Notes: generated from the letters alone by a model not told the origin. DNA of 64,000 nucleotides from HKCCE3408 sp039191215 (GCA_039191215.1 JBCCXT010000002.1:67651-131650); one strand, 5' to 3'. Numbered from the stretch's first letter, positions 25,661 to 35,112 are shown. Translations and numbers: made by a program.

Positions 25661-26410
25661 ATGTCTAGAAAGTCTTTTTTCATTGCAGCAGTGGGATATG
25701 TGGCGCTGTCGGGCGCCGCCATGGCCTGCCCCAGTTTCGCCAGCGTGGGCAATGAGGCCTATGATATCGCGGGCACAACCGGCCCGACAACTTTCTCGGT
25801 TGTGGCCGGTGGCAGCAATCAGGCCGAGTTCTGTGGCGGGATCTTTCCGGTCAATGCACCATCTGCCTATGGCTACTTCATCTCGCCGCCTGACTTCTCG
25901 TTCTTCCTTGCCGGGGCGCCGGGCGCGACGGTAGTGGTGTCAACGAACTCGCCCAATCCGTCCTGCGATACCGTCCTGCTGTCAAACACGCCGAATACAA
26001 ACTGGTATTTCAACGACGACGCCAATCAGCTTCAGTCGCGCATCGAGATGCCAAATGTCGCCGAAGGCCGCTTGGATGTCTGGGTTGGTACCTTTGACGG
26101 GACATTCTGCCAAACAAACCTGATCCTCGAAGTTGTCGGCGGTGCAGCGCCAGCGGGGGGCGATGGCTCTAAGCCCGAGGATTCGACGGTGGAAACGGCG
26201 CCAGCACCGGCAGCCGAGGCAGCCGTTGAAGCGGAAGCCACAACTGCCGCAGATGCCGAAGCGCCCGCCGAAGAGCCGCTGGTCGAAGCGCCCGCGCCCG
26301 GTGGCGGCGACGCGGAAACGACTGACGAGACCGTGGCTGTTGATGCTGCTCCGGCTGAGGCCGAGGCCGAGGCGGGCGCCGGAGGCGGCGACTCGGCTGT
26401 ATCCAAATAA
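25661..26410 (+). CDS. Secreted protein with acidic Ala/Glu/Pro-rich C-terminal tail
   Basis: 249 residues. A signal peptide (MSRKSFFIAAVGYVALSG, cleavage near AMA-C) is followed by a roughly 140-residue beta-rich domain containing four cysteines and the segments SCDTVLLSNTPNTNWYFNDD and GRLDVWVGTFDGTFCQTNLIL. This resembles a domain seen in other rhodobacteral exported proteins, sometimes beside peptidases. From about residue 165 the chain is low complexity, rich in Ala, Glu, Pro and Gly. The function is unknown. The frame is open from 25637; the ATG at 25661 gives the clean signal peptide. Confidence 0.75.
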   Translation: MSRKSFFIAAVGYVALSGAAMACPSFASVGNEAYDIAGTTGPTTFSVVAGGSNQAEFCGGIFPVNAPSAYGYFISPPDFSFFLAGAPGATVVVSTNSPNPSCDTVLLSNTPNTNWYFNDDANQLQSRIEMPNVAEGRLDVWVGTFDGTFCQTNLILEVVGGAAPAGGDGSKPEDSTVETAPAPAAEAAVEAEATTAADAEAPAEEPLVEAPAPGGGDAETTDETVAVDAAPAEAEAEAGAGGGDSAVSK

Positions 26411-26422
26411 CCCAATTCCGCG

Positions 26423-26445
26423 GGAGGCGCCCCTTGGGTGCCTCC
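26423..26445 (+). terminator. Stem-loop between the two secreted-protein genes
   Basis: A nine-pair stem GGAGGCGCC/GGTGCCTCC (one G-T pair) with a 5-base loop starts 12 bases after the stop codon. The following tail (ttgct) is only weakly U-rich, so partial termination or 3'-end protection is likely. Confidence 0.5.
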
Positions 26446-26487
26446 TTGCTGCATTCCAGCCGGTCGCTTGAATCTGTGGAGGTGACG

Positions 26488-27336
26488 ATGACCTATTGGC
26501 GTATTTTATGTGCGGCCCTGCCCATGGCGGCAGTGATCTCGGTCGCGGCACCGGCGCCGGTCGCTGCGCAATCCATGCAGCAATCGACCTGCCGTGGGAT
26601 CACGATAACAATCCGCGGCAACGGCAATATGAGCTCAAGCCAGCGGCTGACCGGCGCCTGTTTGGCCAGTTTGAATGAGAACGAGTTGATCGTGCGCCGC
26701 AATGAAGTGGAATTCAACGGCGAGACCTTTGATGTGGCCGCCGCCGAGGAAGTTATTTTAGAAGAAGCCCGCGGCGGGGTCGTTTTAACGGTCGACGGCA
26801 ACGTGGTGGCAGAGATCTCCCCGATTGCGGAGCTTGAAGAGGCCGCCGAGGCAGGCGATCTTGAGGCTCAGATCGAGCTTGCGGTGGCTTATTTGGAAGG
26901 CAATTGGGTCGAGGCGGATGCAGCACGCGCGGCTGAGCTGTTCCTCGCCCCCGCTGAGGCCGGGAATGCCCAGGCGCAGCGAAACCTGGCTTTCATGTAT
27001 TTTGATGGCGACGGTGTCGAGGCTGACCGGGTCGAGGCGATGCGATGGGCGCGCCTTGCGGCGGATCAAGGCGACCGGATTGGGCAGCGCTTTTTGGCCT
27101 ATGGGCTTTACAACGAAGAAGGCGTCGAACGCGACGTTGCGCGTGCATTGGAGCTTTGGGCGGCCGCGGCAGATGCGGGCGATGCGACCGCTGCGTTTAA
27201 CATGGGCATCGTGATTTCTGAAGGCAACCGGGTCGCCTTTAACCGAGAACGCGCCCTTGCGTGGTTCGAGCTTGCGCTTGAATTGGGTCATGAAGGCGCG
27301 CAGGCGGAGATCGACGCGCTTCAGGCCTCGGAGTAA
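26488..27336 (+). CDS. Exported Sel1-like repeat protein
   Basis: 282 residues. A signal peptide (hydrophobic 6-26, ending VAAQS) and a roughly 80-residue N-terminal region of unknown type are followed by about four Sel1-like (SLR) repeats from residue 115. Examples are GDLEAQIELAVAYLEGN, GNAQAQRNLAFMYFDGDGV, GDRIGQRFLAYGLYNEEGV and GDATAAFNMGIVISEG. SLR solenoids usually mediate protein-protein contacts. The ATG at 26488 is preceded by GGAGG at five bases. It is in line with the secreted protein upstream. Confidence 0.85.
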   Translation: MTYWRILCAALPMAAVISVAAPAPVAAQSMQQSTCRGITITIRGNGNMSSSQRLTGACLASLNENELIVRRNEVEFNGETFDVAAAEEVILEEARGGVVLTVDGNVVAEISPIAELEEAAEAGDLEAQIELAVAYLEGNWVEADAARAAELFLAPAEAGNAQAQRNLAFMYFDGDGVEADRVEAMRWARLAADQGDRIGQRFLAYGLYNEEGVERDVARALELWAAAADAGDATAAFNMGIVISEGNRVAFNRERALAWFELALELGHEGAQAEIDALQASE

Positions 27337-27345
27337 AACCGACCG

Positions 27346-29442
27346 CTATTCGGCGGCCGTGGTATTCACGACAATCACGGGCTCCATCCGGTCCAGAACG
27401 TTCTCGGCCAAATGGCACTTGATCTGGTGACCATCGCTAAGCGTCCTGAGCGGCGGGACCTCGGTCTCGCAAATATTGCCCGGCACCTCACCCTTCCACC
27501 GACACCGGGTCTGAAACGGGCAGCCCGAGGGCGGGTTCATCGCCGATGGGATGTCGCCTTCCAGCACGATGCGCTGCTTCTGAACACTTGTATCCGCGAT
27601 GGGAACGGCTGACAAAAGCGCCTCAGTATAGGGGTGATAGGGCGGGCTAAACACCTGTTCGGTATCACCAATTTCGACTACATGACCAAGATACATGACC
27701 ATGACCCGGTCGCTCAGATAGCGCACAATCGACAGGTCGTGAGAGATAAAGAGCAGTGTGGTCTTTTCGGTCCGTTGGATCTCCATCAGCAGATCTGTGA
27801 CGGCCGCTTGCACCGACACATCAAGTGCTGAGACCGGCTCGTCCGCCACCACAATGCGCGCACCACCGGCGAAAGCCCTTGCGATGCCGACGCGCTGCTT
27901 CTGACCGCCGGAAAGCTGGCGCGGCATGCGATCACCAAAGGCGCGCGGAAGTTTTACAAGATCGAGCAGCTCAAGCATGCGGTTACGCCGGTCGGCGTCA
28001 GACTCGCCATATTTGAAAATCTCAAGCGCGCGAATGATCTGCCGGCCAACTGTCATCGATGGATTGAGCGTGTCGAACGGGTTTTGAAAAACCATCTGGA
28101 TCGATGACACCGTATTGGTTGCGCGGTCTTCGATTGCCGTTGATTGGATGTCATGATTGTCGAGTGTCACGGTGCCTTCGGTGGCCGTCTCCAGCCCCAT
28201 CAGAACCTTCGCCAAGGTCGATTTCCCGCAACCGGATTCGCCAACAATTGCAAGGGTTTCGCTTTCGCGGGCCTCAAAGCTCAGCGTCTCATTGGCTTTA
28301 ACCACTTTCGTGGAGCCGCCGCCGAACATCTTGTTGGCCGCAACCTCGTAGTATTTCTTCAGCTCATCGATTTTCAGGACCGTGTCCCCGATCTCAGCTT
28401 TAACTTTTTCTTCAGAGACTTGGATCGGTGCGTGCCAGTCGATTTCGGTGGCGCGCAGGCAGCGTGTGTCATGGCGGTCATCGCCCGCAACCGGCGTCAT
28501 CACGATGTCGGCGGCATCGCAGCGGCCGCCGTCGAAATAGTCGCAGCGCGGTCCGAAATTGCAGCCGGGCGGGCGTTCATGGGGCAGAGGGAAGTTACCC
28601 GGAATTGCCACCAAAGGGCGTTCTGATTTGTCCGCGCCAGGCAGCGGGATGGACCGAAACAGCGCTTGTGTATAAGGGTGCTGCATCTTGTCGAACACGT
28701 CCTTGATGGAGCCTGTTTCGACCGCCTCGCCTGAATACATCACACAAAGTCGGTCGCAGGTTTCCAGGACTAACCCTAGGTTATGGCTGATAAAAAGCAT
28801 CGATGTGCCGTATTTATCGCCAAGGTCTTTTACAAGATCGACCACGGCCGCCTCGACCGTCACATCTAGTGCTGTTGTCGGCTCATCGAGGATCAGAAGG
28901 CTTGGCTTGGACATCAGCGCCATGGCGATCACGATGCGCTGCTGTTGGCCGCCGGATAGTTGGTGGGGGTAGCTTTTCAGCATCCTGTCTGGGTCGGGCA
29001 GGCGCACATCGGTGACAACCTCCAAAGCACGTGCCATGGCCTCCTTTTCGCCGACGCCTTCATGGATCATCGGCACTTCGGCAAGCTGCTGGCCGATCTT
29101 CATTGCCGGGTTAAGCGACGCCATAGGTTCTTGATAAATCATCGCAATTTCCGAGCCGCGCAGATCGCGCAGCTCATCATCGGACATCGTGTTGAGGTCG
29201 CGGCCCTTGAACTTGATCGAGCCGCCGACGATGCGCCCGTTTACGCCCAGATCCTGCATGACCCCAAGCGCCACCGTGCTTTTGCCGCAGCCGGATTCGC
29301 CGACTAAGCCCATCGCCTCCCCGGGCATGACCGTGCAGGAAAAATCCATCACAGCAGGGATTTCGCGCAGCCTTGTAAAAAAGGAGATCGAGAGGTTTGA
29401 GATCTCTAAGATCGGGCCGTCATAGGCGTCTCGGTCGGTCAT
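27346..29442 (-). CDS. Peptide-type ABC transporter, fused double ATP-binding protein (DppD-DppF)
   Basis: 698 residues with two complete ATPase halves. The first has Walker A GESGCGKST (48-56), LSGGQQQR (162-169) and Walker B LLILDE (182-187); the second repeats GESGCGKST, LSGGQKQR and IVVADEP. Each half ends in the oligopeptide-type C-terminal domain with cysteine clusters (CNFGPRCDYFDGGRC and CPFQTRCRWKGEVPG). It supplies energy to the two permeases encoded upstream on the same strand, but is separated from them by 409 bases. It is convergent with the Sel1-repeat gene. Confidence 0.93.
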   Translation of the reverse strand: MTDRDAYDGPILEISNLSISFFTRLREIPAVMDFSCTVMPGEAMGLVGESGCGKSTVALGVMQDLGVNGRIVGGSIKFKGRDLNTMSDDELRDLRGSEIAMIYQEPMASLNPAMKIGQQLAEVPMIHEGVGEKEAMARALEVVTDVRLPDPDRMLKSYPHQLSGGQQQRIVIAMALMSKPSLLILDEPTTALDVTVEAAVVDLVKDLGDKYGTSMLFISHNLGLVLETCDRLCVMYSGEAVETGSIKDVFDKMQHPYTQALFRSIPLPGADKSERPLVAIPGNFPLPHERPPGCNFGPRCDYFDGGRCDAADIVMTPVAGDDRHDTRCLRATEIDWHAPIQVSEEKVKAEIGDTVLKIDELKKYYEVAANKMFGGGSTKVVKANETLSFEARESETLAIVGESGCGKSTLAKVLMGLETATEGTVTLDNHDIQSTAIEDRATNTVSSIQMVFQNPFDTLNPSMTVGRQIIRALEIFKYGESDADRRNRMLELLDLVKLPRAFGDRMPRQLSGGQKQRVGIARAFAGGARIVVADEPVSALDVSVQAAVTDLLMEIQRTEKTTLLFISHDLSIVRYLSDRVMVMYLGHVVEIGDTEQVFSPPYHPYTEALLSAVPIADTSVQKQRIVLEGDIPSAMNPPSGCPFQTRCRWKGEVPGNICETEVPPLRTLSDGHQIKCHLAENVLDRMEPVIVVNTTAAE

Positions 29443-29851
29443 TTTTTCTCTCCCTGGCGTATAGCTTGGTAGATGAGGGCTGGGCGCTAAGGCCCATATA
29501 GAAGTGGTATATCTGCGGTATAGTGTTGGTAGATACCCGATTTGCGGGCCAAAGGTCCGAATTTCGGTGTCGGCAATCGTCGTATCTGGTGCCCGCGATG
29601 CGCGTTCTTATTGGTGGATCTTGCCAAAGAATGCCCGATCCAAATGGGGCAAGCTTCGTCGAAGTTAGCCTGGCTGTTTGGACCAGTGCAGCTGCGGCGC
29701 CCGTCGCCGAACGGGCGTTGCCGAAAGCGGGTCTGACCCGCATCCGGCGCACAAATGCGAATGGGTGCATCCCGTCTTTTCGGCGCAAGGAAATCGAACG
29801 CCAAGGCCCCGACCATAGCGCCAAAGTGAAAGGGGATCGCCATGCGTCCCG
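29443..29851. other. Unusually long spacer inside the peptide transporter operon
   Basis: These 409 bases separate the second permease from its ATPase gene, while the other gaps of the operon are 12-87 bases. A minus-strand frame (29487-29855, starting with TTG) has no family resemblance and no clear ribosome-binding site, so I do not call it. A perfect 7-bp hairpin CGCCCGT/ACGGGCG (29698-29717) is present. The spacer may carry a separate promoter for the ATPase gene or a gene remnant. Confidence 0.5.
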
Positions 29852-31303
29852 TCAATCCTTCAAGCTCTCTTCGCGCAGGCCATCGGCAAGCAGATTGAGG
29901 CCCAACACCATGCTCATTAGCGCAAGGGCGGGTGGCAGGGGCGGGTGCGGATAGACGGTCAGAAGCCGGCGGCCTTCATTGATCGTGGAGCCCCAATCCG
30001 GGCTTTCAGGGCTGACGCCGAGACCGAAGAACCCCAACGTGCCCAAAAGGATCGTCGTGTAGCCGATCCGCAGGCAGAAATCGACGATCAGCGGCCCGCG
30101 CGCATTGGGCAGAATTTCCCAAAGCATGATGTACCAAGGGCCCTCGCCACGGGTCTGTGCCGCGCCGACATAGTCGCGGGTTCGGATATCCAGGACGATG
30201 CCGCGCACGATGCGGAACACGGTGGGTGAATTCACGAAGACGACCGAAACAAAAACGATCAGGATGTTTTTCGGCACGTCGATGAAGTCAAGAGACCCGG
30301 GCACAATGCGCAGCAGGCTTTCAGGATCACGGTCGCTGAGAATGGAGAGATAGGCCCAGCCGCCAAAGACCACGACAATTCCCACCAGCAGGTTGCGCAG
30401 CGAGGCCTGGGTGTGGAACCGCGAATTGAACAGCGTGACAAAGAATAGGATCGGGAAGATGAACAGTACCCCGCCCATGATGATCGGGATCCAACTGTCT
30501 TGGATCTCTGGTGTGACCAGCAGGTAAAAGAGCAAGATCACCGGGAAGGCCAAGACGAGATTGGCCAGGAAGGTGATGATCGTGTCGATCCGGCCGCCCA
30601 GATAGCCCGCGGGCAGGCCAAGCGAGATGCCGACCATAAAGGCAAAGAGTGTCGCCAGCGGGGCGATGCGCAGGACCGAGACGGCGCCATAGACCATCCG
30701 GCTGAAGACGTCGCGGCCAAGGCTGTCGGCGCCAAGCAAGTAGTAGGGAAAGAGCCCCTCTTCGCCATCAAGCCCGACGCCCGGTGTGCCGTTTCGCACC
30801 GCCGAGATCTGGGTCAGGGGGTCATGCGTGGCGATCATCGAGGCGAAAAAGGCGGTGAAGATCCAAAACATCACCAGGCCAAAGCCAATCATGCCAATCG
30901 GGCTGTCAACGAGCTTGCCGTAAAGGCCAAGCTTGCGTTTGAAGATGATCGAGACGGTGAAAAGCGCAATGAGCGCGATCCAGACAGGCAAGAACCTGAG
31001 CCCAAGGGCGCCGAGTATGCCTTTGGCCTCGAGCCCGGGCAGCAAAATGCCGCCCAGAATGTAAATCACGCAACAGGCCAGAAACAGCAGCACCGCGTAT
31101 TTCATCGCCATCAGCGCGTAATCGGACGGCGTGCGGATGATGCTGAGCGTGTGGTCGGGATTGACCACCGTCTCACCCGGAGTCACGCCCGCAAATGCCA
31201 GCCCGATATTGGAGATGAAGGCGAGAAAGAAGACCGCCACTGCGGCCAACATCAGCGGGCTGAGGATAAATCCGAGACTACCTGTCCAGGTTAATGGGTC
31301 CAT
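29852..31303 (-). CDS. Peptide-type ABC transporter permease, DppC-like, with long N-terminal extension
   Basis: 483 residues, against about 280-380 for most DppC proteins. The C-terminal two thirds is the usual DppC-type permease: LGADSLGRDVFSRMVYGA, the EAA loop DYVGAAQTRGEGPWYIML, and a C-terminal end GLGVSPESPDWGSTINEGR. The N-terminal part adds about four hydrophobic helices (residues 12-38, 65-90, 97-115 and 135-155) before the core. It partners the permease at 31316-32404. The start ATG (31303) lies 12 bases after the upstream stop. Confidence 0.92.
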   Translation of the reverse strand: MDPLTWTGSLGFILSPLMLAAVAVFFLAFISNIGLAFAGVTPGETVVNPDHTLSIIRTPSDYALMAMKYAVLLFLACCVIYILGGILLPGLEAKGILGALGLRFLPVWIALIALFTVSIIFKRKLGLYGKLVDSPIGMIGFGLVMFWIFTAFFASMIATHDPLTQISAVRNGTPGVGLDGEEGLFPYYLLGADSLGRDVFSRMVYGAVSVLRIAPLATLFAFMVGISLGLPAGYLGGRIDTIITFLANLVLAFPVILLFYLLVTPEIQDSWIPIIMGGVLFIFPILFFVTLFNSRFHTQASLRNLLVGIVVVFGGWAYLSILSDRDPESLLRIVPGSLDFIDVPKNILIVFVSVVFVNSPTVFRIVRGIVLDIRTRDYVGAAQTRGEGPWYIMLWEILPNARGPLIVDFCLRIGYTTILLGTLGFFGLGVSPESPDWGSTINEGRRLLTVYPHPPLPPALALMSMVLGLNLLADGLREESLKD

Positions 31304-31315
31304 GGTCCAAGCTCC

Positions 31316-32404
31316 TCAGGATATCCGGATACGGGGGTTTAAGAAAACATAGCCGATATCGGATATGAGTTGGGTCACCAGGACCACCAGCACGGCAACG
31401 ATGGAGCAGGTCAGCAGCAGCTCAATGTCGTTGTTCGATGCTGCCTGGACCAGTGTCCAGCCGAAGCCATTGTAGTTAAACAGCGTCTCCACGATCACAA
31501 CGCCGGTCAGCAGCCAGGGAAACTGCAACATGATGACCGTGAAGGGCGCAATCAGCGCGTTCCTGAGCGCGTGTTTGAGGACGATCTTGCGAAAGCTCAC
31601 GCCCTTGAGCCGCGCGGTGCGGATGTATTGCGCGGTCATCACCTCGGCCATTGAGGCGCGGGTCATGCGCGCGATATAGCCCATGCCGTAAAGCGCGATT
31701 GTCATTACCGGCAGGGTGAAATTCCAGAAATTGGCGTTTGTCATCGCCTCGCGCGCGGAGCCCTGGAAAATCGTGCGCCCCTCGATCCAGCCCCATTCCG
31801 CGAAAAGCGGTGATAGCCCGGTTTGGGACGAGGCCAACACGACGATGAAAATCACGCCCGAGACATATTCCGGCGTTGCCGTGGTGGCGATGGCAAAGGT
31901 CGATAACGATCGGTCGAGCCGGGAGCCTTCGCGCATGCCGGCCAGAACACCCACCAGAAGTGCGGCCGGGACCATGATGGCAAAGGCCCAGAACATCAGC
32001 TTGCCGGTCAGCGCAAGCCGCCCGCCGACAACCGCGGCCACTTCGTTGTCCGAGACGGTGGAATAGCCCAGATCCCCCTGCAGGACGCCGCAAAACGTGG
32101 GCGCTTCGGCCGGATCATCGCCCTCATTAATGCAGCGTCCGGTCATCTCACCGGTTTCTTCGTCTTCCAGCGTCCAGCCGGGCCAGACCCCCAGCCATTG
32201 CCCGTAGCGGATGAAAAGCGGGCCGCCATAGCCGTTGCGGTCGAGCCAGCTTTCGACCTCGGCATCTGACATCCGCGCATTGCCTTGCGTCTTGGCCAGC
32301 TTTTCGAGGTTGGGGTCGAGATTGGTCAGGAAGAAGACAATAAACGTCAGGCACAGGGCCGTCAGCGCCATCACGCCGAGCCGTTTTAGGATGAATAAAG
32401 CCAT
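31316..32404 (-). CDS. Peptide-type ABC transporter permease, DppB-like
   Basis: 362 residues of the DppB/OppB class: an N-terminal anchor helix (FILKRLGVMALTALCLTFI), a periplasmic domain of about 110 residues, and a core of five to six helices with the EAA loop AQYIRTARLKGVSFRKIVLKHA (split over the loop). It forms the channel with the DppC-like protein encoded immediately downstream. It follows the binding-protein gene after 87 bases that include a strong hairpin. Confidence 0.94.
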   Translation of the reverse strand: MALFILKRLGVMALTALCLTFIVFFLTNLDPNLEKLAKTQGNARMSDAEVESWLDRNGYGGPLFIRYGQWLGVWPGWTLEDEETGEMTGRCINEGDDPAEAPTFCGVLQGDLGYSTVSDNEVAAVVGGRLALTGKLMFWAFAIMVPAALLVGVLAGMREGSRLDRSLSTFAIATTATPEYVSGVIFIVVLASSQTGLSPLFAEWGWIEGRTIFQGSAREAMTNANFWNFTLPVMTIALYGMGYIARMTRASMAEVMTAQYIRTARLKGVSFRKIVLKHALRNALIAPFTVIMLQFPWLLTGVVIVETLFNYNGFGWTLVQAASNNDIELLLTCSIVAVLVVLVTQLISDIGYVFLNPRIRIS

Positions 32405-32457
32405 TAACGCGTCCCTGTTCTTGGGCTAGCCAGTCTGATGCTGGCCTGAACGAGAAA

Positions 32458-32481
32458 GGGCGGCGGATTGCACCGCCGCCC
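32458..32481 (-). terminator. Operonic hairpin after the binding-protein gene (attenuator)
   Basis: Read on the minus strand, a perfect 9-bp stem GGGCGGCGG/CCGCCGCCC with a 6-base loop lies 10 bases after the binding-protein stop and is followed by CTTTCTC. Such hairpins after solute-binding-protein genes commonly lower expression of the permease genes relative to the binding protein. The tail is only moderately U-rich. Confidence 0.55.
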
Positions 32482-32491
32482 CGTCTTGATG

Positions 32492-34132
32492 TCAGGCAAG
32501 TCCGAGGTAATGGACGTTGATCTCGAACTTGGGATGCATCTCTGCGTTCACCACATTAGGTGCCGCATGGCGGTAGAGTGAGCGCCAATAGGGCTGACAC
32601 ACAACCGCGTCGTCGCGCATAATGGTCTCAAGCTGTGCCATGATCTCACGCCGTGTATCGGCATCCTGGATGCCGTTGGCCTGATCAAGGAGCGCATCGA
32701 AATCGGGGTTGGAATAACCCGCTTCGTTCCACGCCACGCCCGAGCGATAGGCGAGGTTGTAGATCTCCACCCCAAGCACACGGCCGTTCCAGCCGGTTGA
32801 GCTCAGCGGGTAGTTCAGCCAGTCGTTCCAGAAGGTCGAGCCGGGGATGATCACGCGCTCCACATTGAAGCCTGCGTCCCGCAGCTGCGCGGCATAGGCG
32901 TCGGTTGTGGGTCGCTCAAACCCGCCGTCAAGCGAGGTGATCTCGAAGACATGATCGGCAAAGCCCGCCTCGGTCAGAAGTGCCAAGGCGCCTTCTTTGT
33001 CGACCGGGACCGGATCGACCGCGGCATATTCCGGGTGGATCGGTGAGACATGGTGGTTTTCCGCCGCCGTGCCACGGTTGTCGTAACCCAACTCCAGCAC
33101 CTCGTTGAGGTCAACGGCCATATTGATCGCCTGACGGACACGCGGATCGTTGTAGGGCTCGTTGTTCTGGTTCGGACGGATCACAATCGTCGCCGCAGTC
33201 GGCGTTTCGTAACGCGTCCAGCCGATGGCGTCGAAAATGTCGATGAACTCGCCGACCGTTTCATATGTCATGTCGAACTCACCGGCATCGGCGCCCGAGA
33301 ACCAGGCCGCCGGATCTGTGCCAAGATCGATGAATTCGATCGTGTCCAGATAGGCCTCACCCCAGTAGGTGTGATCGGGGTTCTTTTCCAGGACGGCGCC
33401 GACACCCACTTCGTGGCGGGCAATCCGGTAGGCGCCTGTGCCAACGCCGTGGCTGACCGGGTCCTGACCGATATAATCCATATGCTGGATTGGGCCGGGA
33501 TATTCGGCCATGGCGGGCACGATCACGATATCAGGGCGCTGCAGGTTCAGTTGCACCGTCAGATCGTCGACGACGACAATGGCGCCCTCGGCTGCCTGGG
33601 TGCCGCCTTCGGCGATCAGCGAGGCCATGCGGGTGGCCATCGAGTTGCCCTCGACCTCCGTGTCGCACCACGACTCGAAGTTGGCCGCGATATGTTCAGC
33701 CGTCAGCGGGTCGCCATTGTTGAAGGTCACGCCAGGGCGGACGTTGAGCGTGTATTGCGTCGCATCCTCATTGGCTTCCCAGCTTTCCAGCAGCACGCCG
33801 CTGAACGAGCCATCAGCATTCAGCTCGATGAGGTACTCGGTGATGCCGCGGGTCATGTTGGCAAGCTCATTCCAGTCATAGGTGCGCGGGTCCTTGCCCG
33901 CCCGCACGCTCATCTGGATGCGCAGGTTGCCGCCCGCCGAAGGCGTCGCGCGATGGCCATCTGCCGATGCCGGGGACATGCCGATCAGCGCATAGGCCGC
34001 TGCGGCACTGACCCCAAGGGCCGTTGTGCGTGCCAGGAATTCTCGTCGGTTCAAATCGCCTGCGAGACATTCCTCGGCATACATTTTCGCGGCAGGATGC
34101 ACATCCCGACAACGGTTCTGGTCTTTCGACAT
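32492..34132 (-). CDS. Peptide-type ABC transporter substrate-binding protein, Tat-exported
   Basis: 546 residues of extracellular solute-binding family 5 (DppA/OppA-like). The N-terminus carries a twin-arginine signal: NRREFLA (Arg29-Arg30) followed by a hydrophobic Ala-rich stretch ending PASADG. Family segments include DWNELANMTRGITEYLIEL, the VTFNNGDPLTAEHIAANFES block and RQAINMAVDLNEV. Ligand could be peptide, opine or another small polar compound; the sequence does not decide. It is first in the transporter operon and downstream of an AraC regulator on the same strand. Confidence 0.92.
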   Translation of the reverse strand: MSKDQNRCRDVHPAAKMYAEECLAGDLNRREFLARTTALGVSAAAAYALIGMSPASADGHRATPSAGGNLRIQMSVRAGKDPRTYDWNELANMTRGITEYLIELNADGSFSGVLLESWEANEDATQYTLNVRPGVTFNNGDPLTAEHIAANFESWCDTEVEGNSMATRMASLIAEGGTQAAEGAIVVVDDLTVQLNLQRPDIVIVPAMAEYPGPIQHMDYIGQDPVSHGVGTGAYRIARHEVGVGAVLEKNPDHTYWGEAYLDTIEFIDLGTDPAAWFSGADAGEFDMTYETVGEFIDIFDAIGWTRYETPTAATIVIRPNQNNEPYNDPRVRQAINMAVDLNEVLELGYDNRGTAAENHHVSPIHPEYAAVDPVPVDKEGALALLTEAGFADHVFEITSLDGGFERPTTDAYAAQLRDAGFNVERVIIPGSTFWNDWLNYPLSSTGWNGRVLGVEIYNLAYRSGVAWNEAGYSNPDFDALLDQANGIQDADTRREIMAQLETIMRDDAVVCQPYWRSLYRHAAPNVVNAEMHPKFEINVHYLGLA

Positions 34133-34323
34133 ACTTTTCTCCCTGTGTCGAACTTATCTTTTTAGTCTGTCGCCCCGGGCCCGCGCTTAGTTTTTTGCGC
34201 AAACGACGATCCCCACCGCGGCTCCGGGCTCATTCGGCACGCTTTAGTTGCCCGCGTCAACGGTGCACGGCGGCAAATCATGTAAAAAATACGACATCTC
34301 GGATGACGTTTTTGGGCTGCTCG

Positions 34324-35112
34324 TCAAACCCGGCGGGGTCCGGGTCGGCGAAATTCCGTGGGCGTCAGGCCGGTATAGCCAGCAAATGCGCGGGTGAAAT
34401 AGGCCGGAGAGGAAAAGCTCAGCCGCTCGGCCACGGCCCGCGCGCTGAGCTTTGTGTCGCTCAAAAGCACACGCGCTGCGTGCATGATGCGCTCATTGAG
34501 CAGCGCATGCGCCGGTCGGCCTGCTGTGTCGCGACAGACGCGGCTGAGATGGGTTGGCGTCACCCCCAGCTCCCGGGCGAAATCGGCCACACCAAAGCCC
34601 TGATGGTAGGAGCCTTCCAAAAGGGCTGAGAACCGGCTTACCAGTTTGTGGCTCGGCTTGTGGCCCAAAGCGCCGTCCTGGCGCTTCAACTCACGCTCTA
34701 GCGCGGTCGACAGGAGCAGACCGTAAGCCCGCAAGGCGCGGTCCATCGCAGGCGCCCGCCCGGCCAGTTCGCGCTCGATCCGCTCGACGATTGAGGTCAG
34801 ATTGCCCTGCGCCTCGATGTTCGAAATTCGCAGATGTTGCGGATCGGGCGGCAAATTGAGCGGCTCATCGGGTGGCACCTCAAGCACAAGGCCCTGGATC
34901 TGGTTTGGCAGCTCTAGTGCCATGACCGTGCCGGCGGGTACCCAAATTGCGGTGTTTGGCCCATATCCCCTATTGATGCAGGAAATGATCACCCGACCCT
35001 GGCCGCGCGTGATCCAGTAAAGATGGTGGCGGTCATTGCCGTGCAATTCCTGCATGCGCCAGGGCGCCATCATGCGCAATTTGGTCAGCGAGGTGACGGC
35101 ATAGCTTGTCAT
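34324..35112 (-). CDS. AraC-family transcriptional regulator
   Basis: 262 residues. The N-terminal half looks like a cupin-type sensor (YWITRGQGRVIISCINRGYGP), and the C-terminal 100 residues are two AraC helix-turn-helix motifs: GVADFARELGVTPTHLSRV and LSARAVAERLSFSSPAYFTRAF, ending GLTPTEFRR. It lies 191 bases upstream of the peptide-transporter operon on the same strand and is the natural candidate for its regulator. The spacer contains no clear terminator. Confidence 0.9.
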   Translation of the reverse strand: MTSYAVTSLTKLRMMAPWRMQELHGNDRHHLYWITRGQGRVIISCINRGYGPNTAIWVPAGTVMALELPNQIQGLVLEVPPDEPLNLPPDPQHLRISNIEAQGNLTSIVERIERELAGRAPAMDRALRAYGLLLSTALERELKRQDGALGHKPSHKLVSRFSALLEGSYHQGFGVADFARELGVTPTHLSRVCRDTAGRPAHALLNERIMHAARVLLSDTKLSARAVAERLSFSSPAYFTRAFAGYTGLTPTEFRRPGPRRV

